Part shown: positions 62,459-64,000 of the stretch, one piece after another
Position numbering within the stretch: the first letter of the stretch is position 1
Layout: every line of letters begins with the position of its first letter
Assembly (NCBI RefSeq): GCF_016650695.1
Contig: NZ_JAEKFH010000006.1
Span: forward strand, 434,001-498,000
Origin: Pseudomonas sp. TH41
GTDB taxonomy: Bacteria > Pseudomonadota > Gammaproteobacteria > Pseudomonadales > Pseudomonadaceae
Direction of reading: 5' to 3'
Length of the DNA stretch: 64,000 nt
Position numbers and translations under genes: made by a program
Notes under the pieces: generated by a model
Told to the model about the DNA's origin: nothing
Database searches by the model: none
The model's input: the letters and a program-made list of their open reading frames with translations, nothing else

Positions 62459-63706
62459 TTAATCGATGTGCTGCACACCATTGAGTGCAAAGTCGAATAT
62501 ATCGAAGTTACGTAGGCGTATTGAAGCTGCAAATTGTCGGTAATGTTCGTTAATCGGATGAGACAGCATGAACGGTACCGACTGCTCGGAATAACCGCCG
62601 TGGGAGCGCAGCGGGCGGTCGCCTACGGTCGAGAGATCATGCTCGCTGGTGCAGGAGCCGAGGACGCAGGATTCGCTCGAAATGACCACGATATCAGCCT
62701 CGCGATCCTCCGGAAGGCCGAGTTTTACTGCTGCCTGATGGCGATTTAAAGTGTCTTCGATACCCGACAAGCCACTGATGTAATCGATCATCGGCTCGAT
62801 GTTGGCGGGGTCTTTGGCATACACTCGAACAAATGAGCCCAGTGCGCCATGGTGACGAACAAAGGGGTCAGTGATCGGGCAAATGACGCGCGCACTTGCA
62901 GCACCAAATCGCTCTTCCAGTTTGTCTTGCAGGAAGATTACGTTCGGTGTGCCGGCCGTGTTGTTTTTATCTGACATCCCATGATCGGCGATGCAGCCAA
63001 CAATAGCTCCTTCATCGATAAAGGCTTGTAGGCGATCATCGATGGCTTTAAGGAATTCGTTGGATTCCTTAGTGCCTGGCGCAAACTTGTGCTGAATATA
63101 ATCGGACAATGACAAGTACAATACTTGTGCCCGTTTTTGCTTTAACAGTGCAAGGCCCGCATCCAGCACGAAGAGAGACAGATCACCGGAGTACATATCG
63201 GGTAGCGGACGGCCTACGAGTGCCAGGACGTCATCGATGCCGTGTCCCTCAAGGGTGCAGGTGCCCGCTTTTTCTGAAGAGAAGCAGATGCCCTTCAGGT
63301 TGTGGCCGAGTACTTTGCGCAGTTTGTCCTTGGCCGTGACCGCAGCCACTGCAACGCCTGCCTCCGACAGCAGCGCCAGCAACGTCTCGCCTCGCAAAAG
63401 GCTGGCGTCAGTCATCATGATTTCCTTGCCGGTCTCCCGGTCCAGGGAATAGTTGCCGGCGATACCGTGTACTTCAGGTGCCGCGCCAGTAACGATCGAG
63501 ACGTTGTTGGGATTGGTGAATGACGGCATCACACAGTCGGCCGTGCTGGCAAAGCCATGGGTATGAAAATGAGCAATGGTCGGGCAAACGCCATCGGCGA
63601 TGCCTTGTGTGATGTATTCCGGGTCGCAGCCATCGATGCAGACAACCACCACCGGTTGGGTCGGAATGGCGTACTGGCGTTGGTGCAGCGTTATCGAGTT
63701 GTTCAT
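62459..63706 (-). CDS. phnA: Phosphonoacetate hydrolase
   Basis: 415-residue alkaline-phosphatase-superfamily zinc enzyme cleaving the C-P bond of phosphonoacetate to acetate and phosphate. Metal and nucleophile segments are VVVVCIDGCDPEYI, VMPSFTNPNNVSIVTGAAPEVHG (Thr nucleophile), LSLSDYIQHKFAPG and IADHGM, RSHGGYSEQ. The length matches the P. fluorescens enzyme (about 407). ATG 63706 (MNNSITLHQ) is taken; an in-frame GTG at 63727 lacks a ribosome site. Divergent from a LysR gene across a 9-bp inverted repeat, the arrangement known for phnA/phnR. Confidence 0.9.
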   Translation of the reverse strand: MNNSITLHQRQYAIPTQPVVVVCIDGCDPEYITQGIADGVCPTIAHFHTHGFASTADCVMPSFTNPNNVSIVTGAAPEVHGIAGNYSLDRETGKEIMMTDASLLRGETLLALLSEAGVAVAAVTAKDKLRKVLGHNLKGICFSSEKAGTCTLEGHGIDDVLALVGRPLPDMYSGDLSLFVLDAGLALLKQKRAQVLYLSLSDYIQHKFAPGTKESNEFLKAIDDRLQAFIDEGAIVGCIADHGMSDKNNTAGTPNVIFLQDKLEERFGAASARVICPITDPFVRHHGALGSFVRVYAKDPANIEPMIDYISGLSGIEDTLNRHQAAVKLGLPEDREADIVVISSESCVLGSCTSEHDLSTVGDRPLRSHGGYSEQSVPFMLSHPINEHYRQFAASIRLRNFDIFDFALNGVQHID

Positions 63707-63785
63707 AGATGACTCAGCAGGCTTCACGAGGGGGGTAGTGCTGAGTACCTTACTGTGCCAATAAGGATCATGCCGTGCTGCTTTT

Positions 63786-63816
63786 ACACCTGTGTGTGAG
63801 TTATATTCACAGGTGT
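63786..63816. promoter_or_regulatory. Inverted repeat between phnA and the LysR gene
   Basis: ACACCTGTG (63786-63794) and CACAGGTGT (63808-63816) are exact complements with a 13-bp spacer, 80 bp before the phnA start and 23 bp before the LysR start. Likely the regulator's operator. Confidence 0.7.
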
Positions 63817-63838
63817 GCGCTATGACTTAGGAACCTCC

Positions 63839-64000
63839 ATGACCCGAATTCCGCCATTGCCTGCCCTCAAGGCCTTTCTCGCTGCCTGCCGTGCAGGTAG
63901 CTATAGCGCCGCAGCCGAAGAATTGAATGTCACTCATGGCGCAGTCAGTCGGCAAATTCAGACCCTTGAAGACTGGCTGGGGCAGAAACTGTTCGAGCGC
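63839..64000 (+). CDS. LysR-family regulator (PhnR-like), 3' end cut by window edge
   Basis: 54 codons of the HTH domain are visible: PPLPALKAFLAACRAGSYSA, AAEELNVTHGAVSRQIQTLE, then the start of the linker helix. The ALKAF...LNVTHGAVSRQI pattern is that of GcvA/PhnR-type LysR proteins. The start ATG 63839 follows AGGAACCTCC. Probably the substrate-induced activator of phnA. Confidence 0.88.
   Translation, partial: MTRIPPLPALKAFLAACRAGSYSAAAEELNVTHGAVSRQIQTLEDWLGQKLFER

Noticed and set aside
1..64000. Integrative element, prophage, CRISPR array or tRNA-linked island
   Set aside because: No integrase, transposase, phage structural gene, repeat-spacer array or tRNA gene was found on either strand.

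Overview
The window is about 60% GC chromosomal DNA from a Pseudomonas, most likely the P. fluorescens group. The signs are paired REP palindromes of the GAGCGAGCTTGCTCGC type at three places, an OprD-family porin, a GGDEF/EAL protein and a chemoreceptor of Pseudomonas type, and a dense run of LysR/GntR-controlled catabolic operons. No tRNA, rRNA, integrase, phage gene or CRISPR array was seen. The region reads as a string of catabolic modules.

Layout. (1) 1-1677: glyoxylate carboligase, truncated by the window edge, with a divergent LysR gene. (2) 2762-9657: a non-phosphorylative sugar-acid module: FadR-type regulator, IlvD/Edd sugar-acid dehydratase, MFS permease, AraD1-type FAH enzyme and 2-oxoglutarate semialdehyde dehydrogenase (KGSADH). 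(3) 9809-10582: an orphan ABC ATPase. (4) 10671-20321: a glyoxylate module: malic enzyme, MhpD-type hydratase, MFS permease, glyoxylate aminotransferase, GntR regulator, an unusual SHMT-like enzyme and malate synthase G. Four copies of one palindrome, with core TTGAATnCAA, precede its transcription units. (5) 20377-25633: LysR regulator, efflux MFS, SDR, beta-hydroxyacid dehydrogenase and aldo/keto reductase. (6) 25823-29609: GGDEF-EAL protein and methyl-accepting chemotaxis protein. (7) 29686-34490: SBF-like transporter with an AraC regulator, aldo/keto reductase and an exported amidase behind a sigma-54 promoter. (8) 34815-42773: an eight-gene minus-strand operon, branched-chain-type ABC importer, M20 deacylase, amidase and its GntR regulator, behind a 30-bp palindrome. 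(9) 43198-52802: porin, hippurate-hydrolase-like M20 enzyme, MarR and MetX-like hydrolase facing a dipeptide ABC importer. The two convergent operons start from near-identical inverted sigma-54 promoter regions. (10) 53271-60342: a second sugar-acid module: MFS, XylX-type FAH enzyme, GbpR-like LysR, UxaA/GarD-type dehydratase and a second KGSADH about 95% identical to the first. (11) 60392-62286: wreckage of a dipeptide ABC operon and a phosphodiesterase gene. (12) 62459-64000: phosphonoacetate hydrolase with the start of a divergent LysR gene.

How it works together (inference). Modules 2 and 10 turn different sugar acids into 2-oxoglutarate through the same last step. Modules 1 and 4 handle glyoxylate: carboligase to tartronate semialdehyde, malate synthase plus malic enzyme to pyruvate, with PLP enzymes linking glyoxylate to amino acids. 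Modules 7-9 import and hydrolyse amide- or acyl-linked compounds. The most novel-looking items are the GntR/palindrome glyoxylate regulon with its probably folate-independent SHMT homologue, and the mirror-image sigma-54 promoters around the porin-Dpp island. All functional statements come from reading the sequence; no database search was made.
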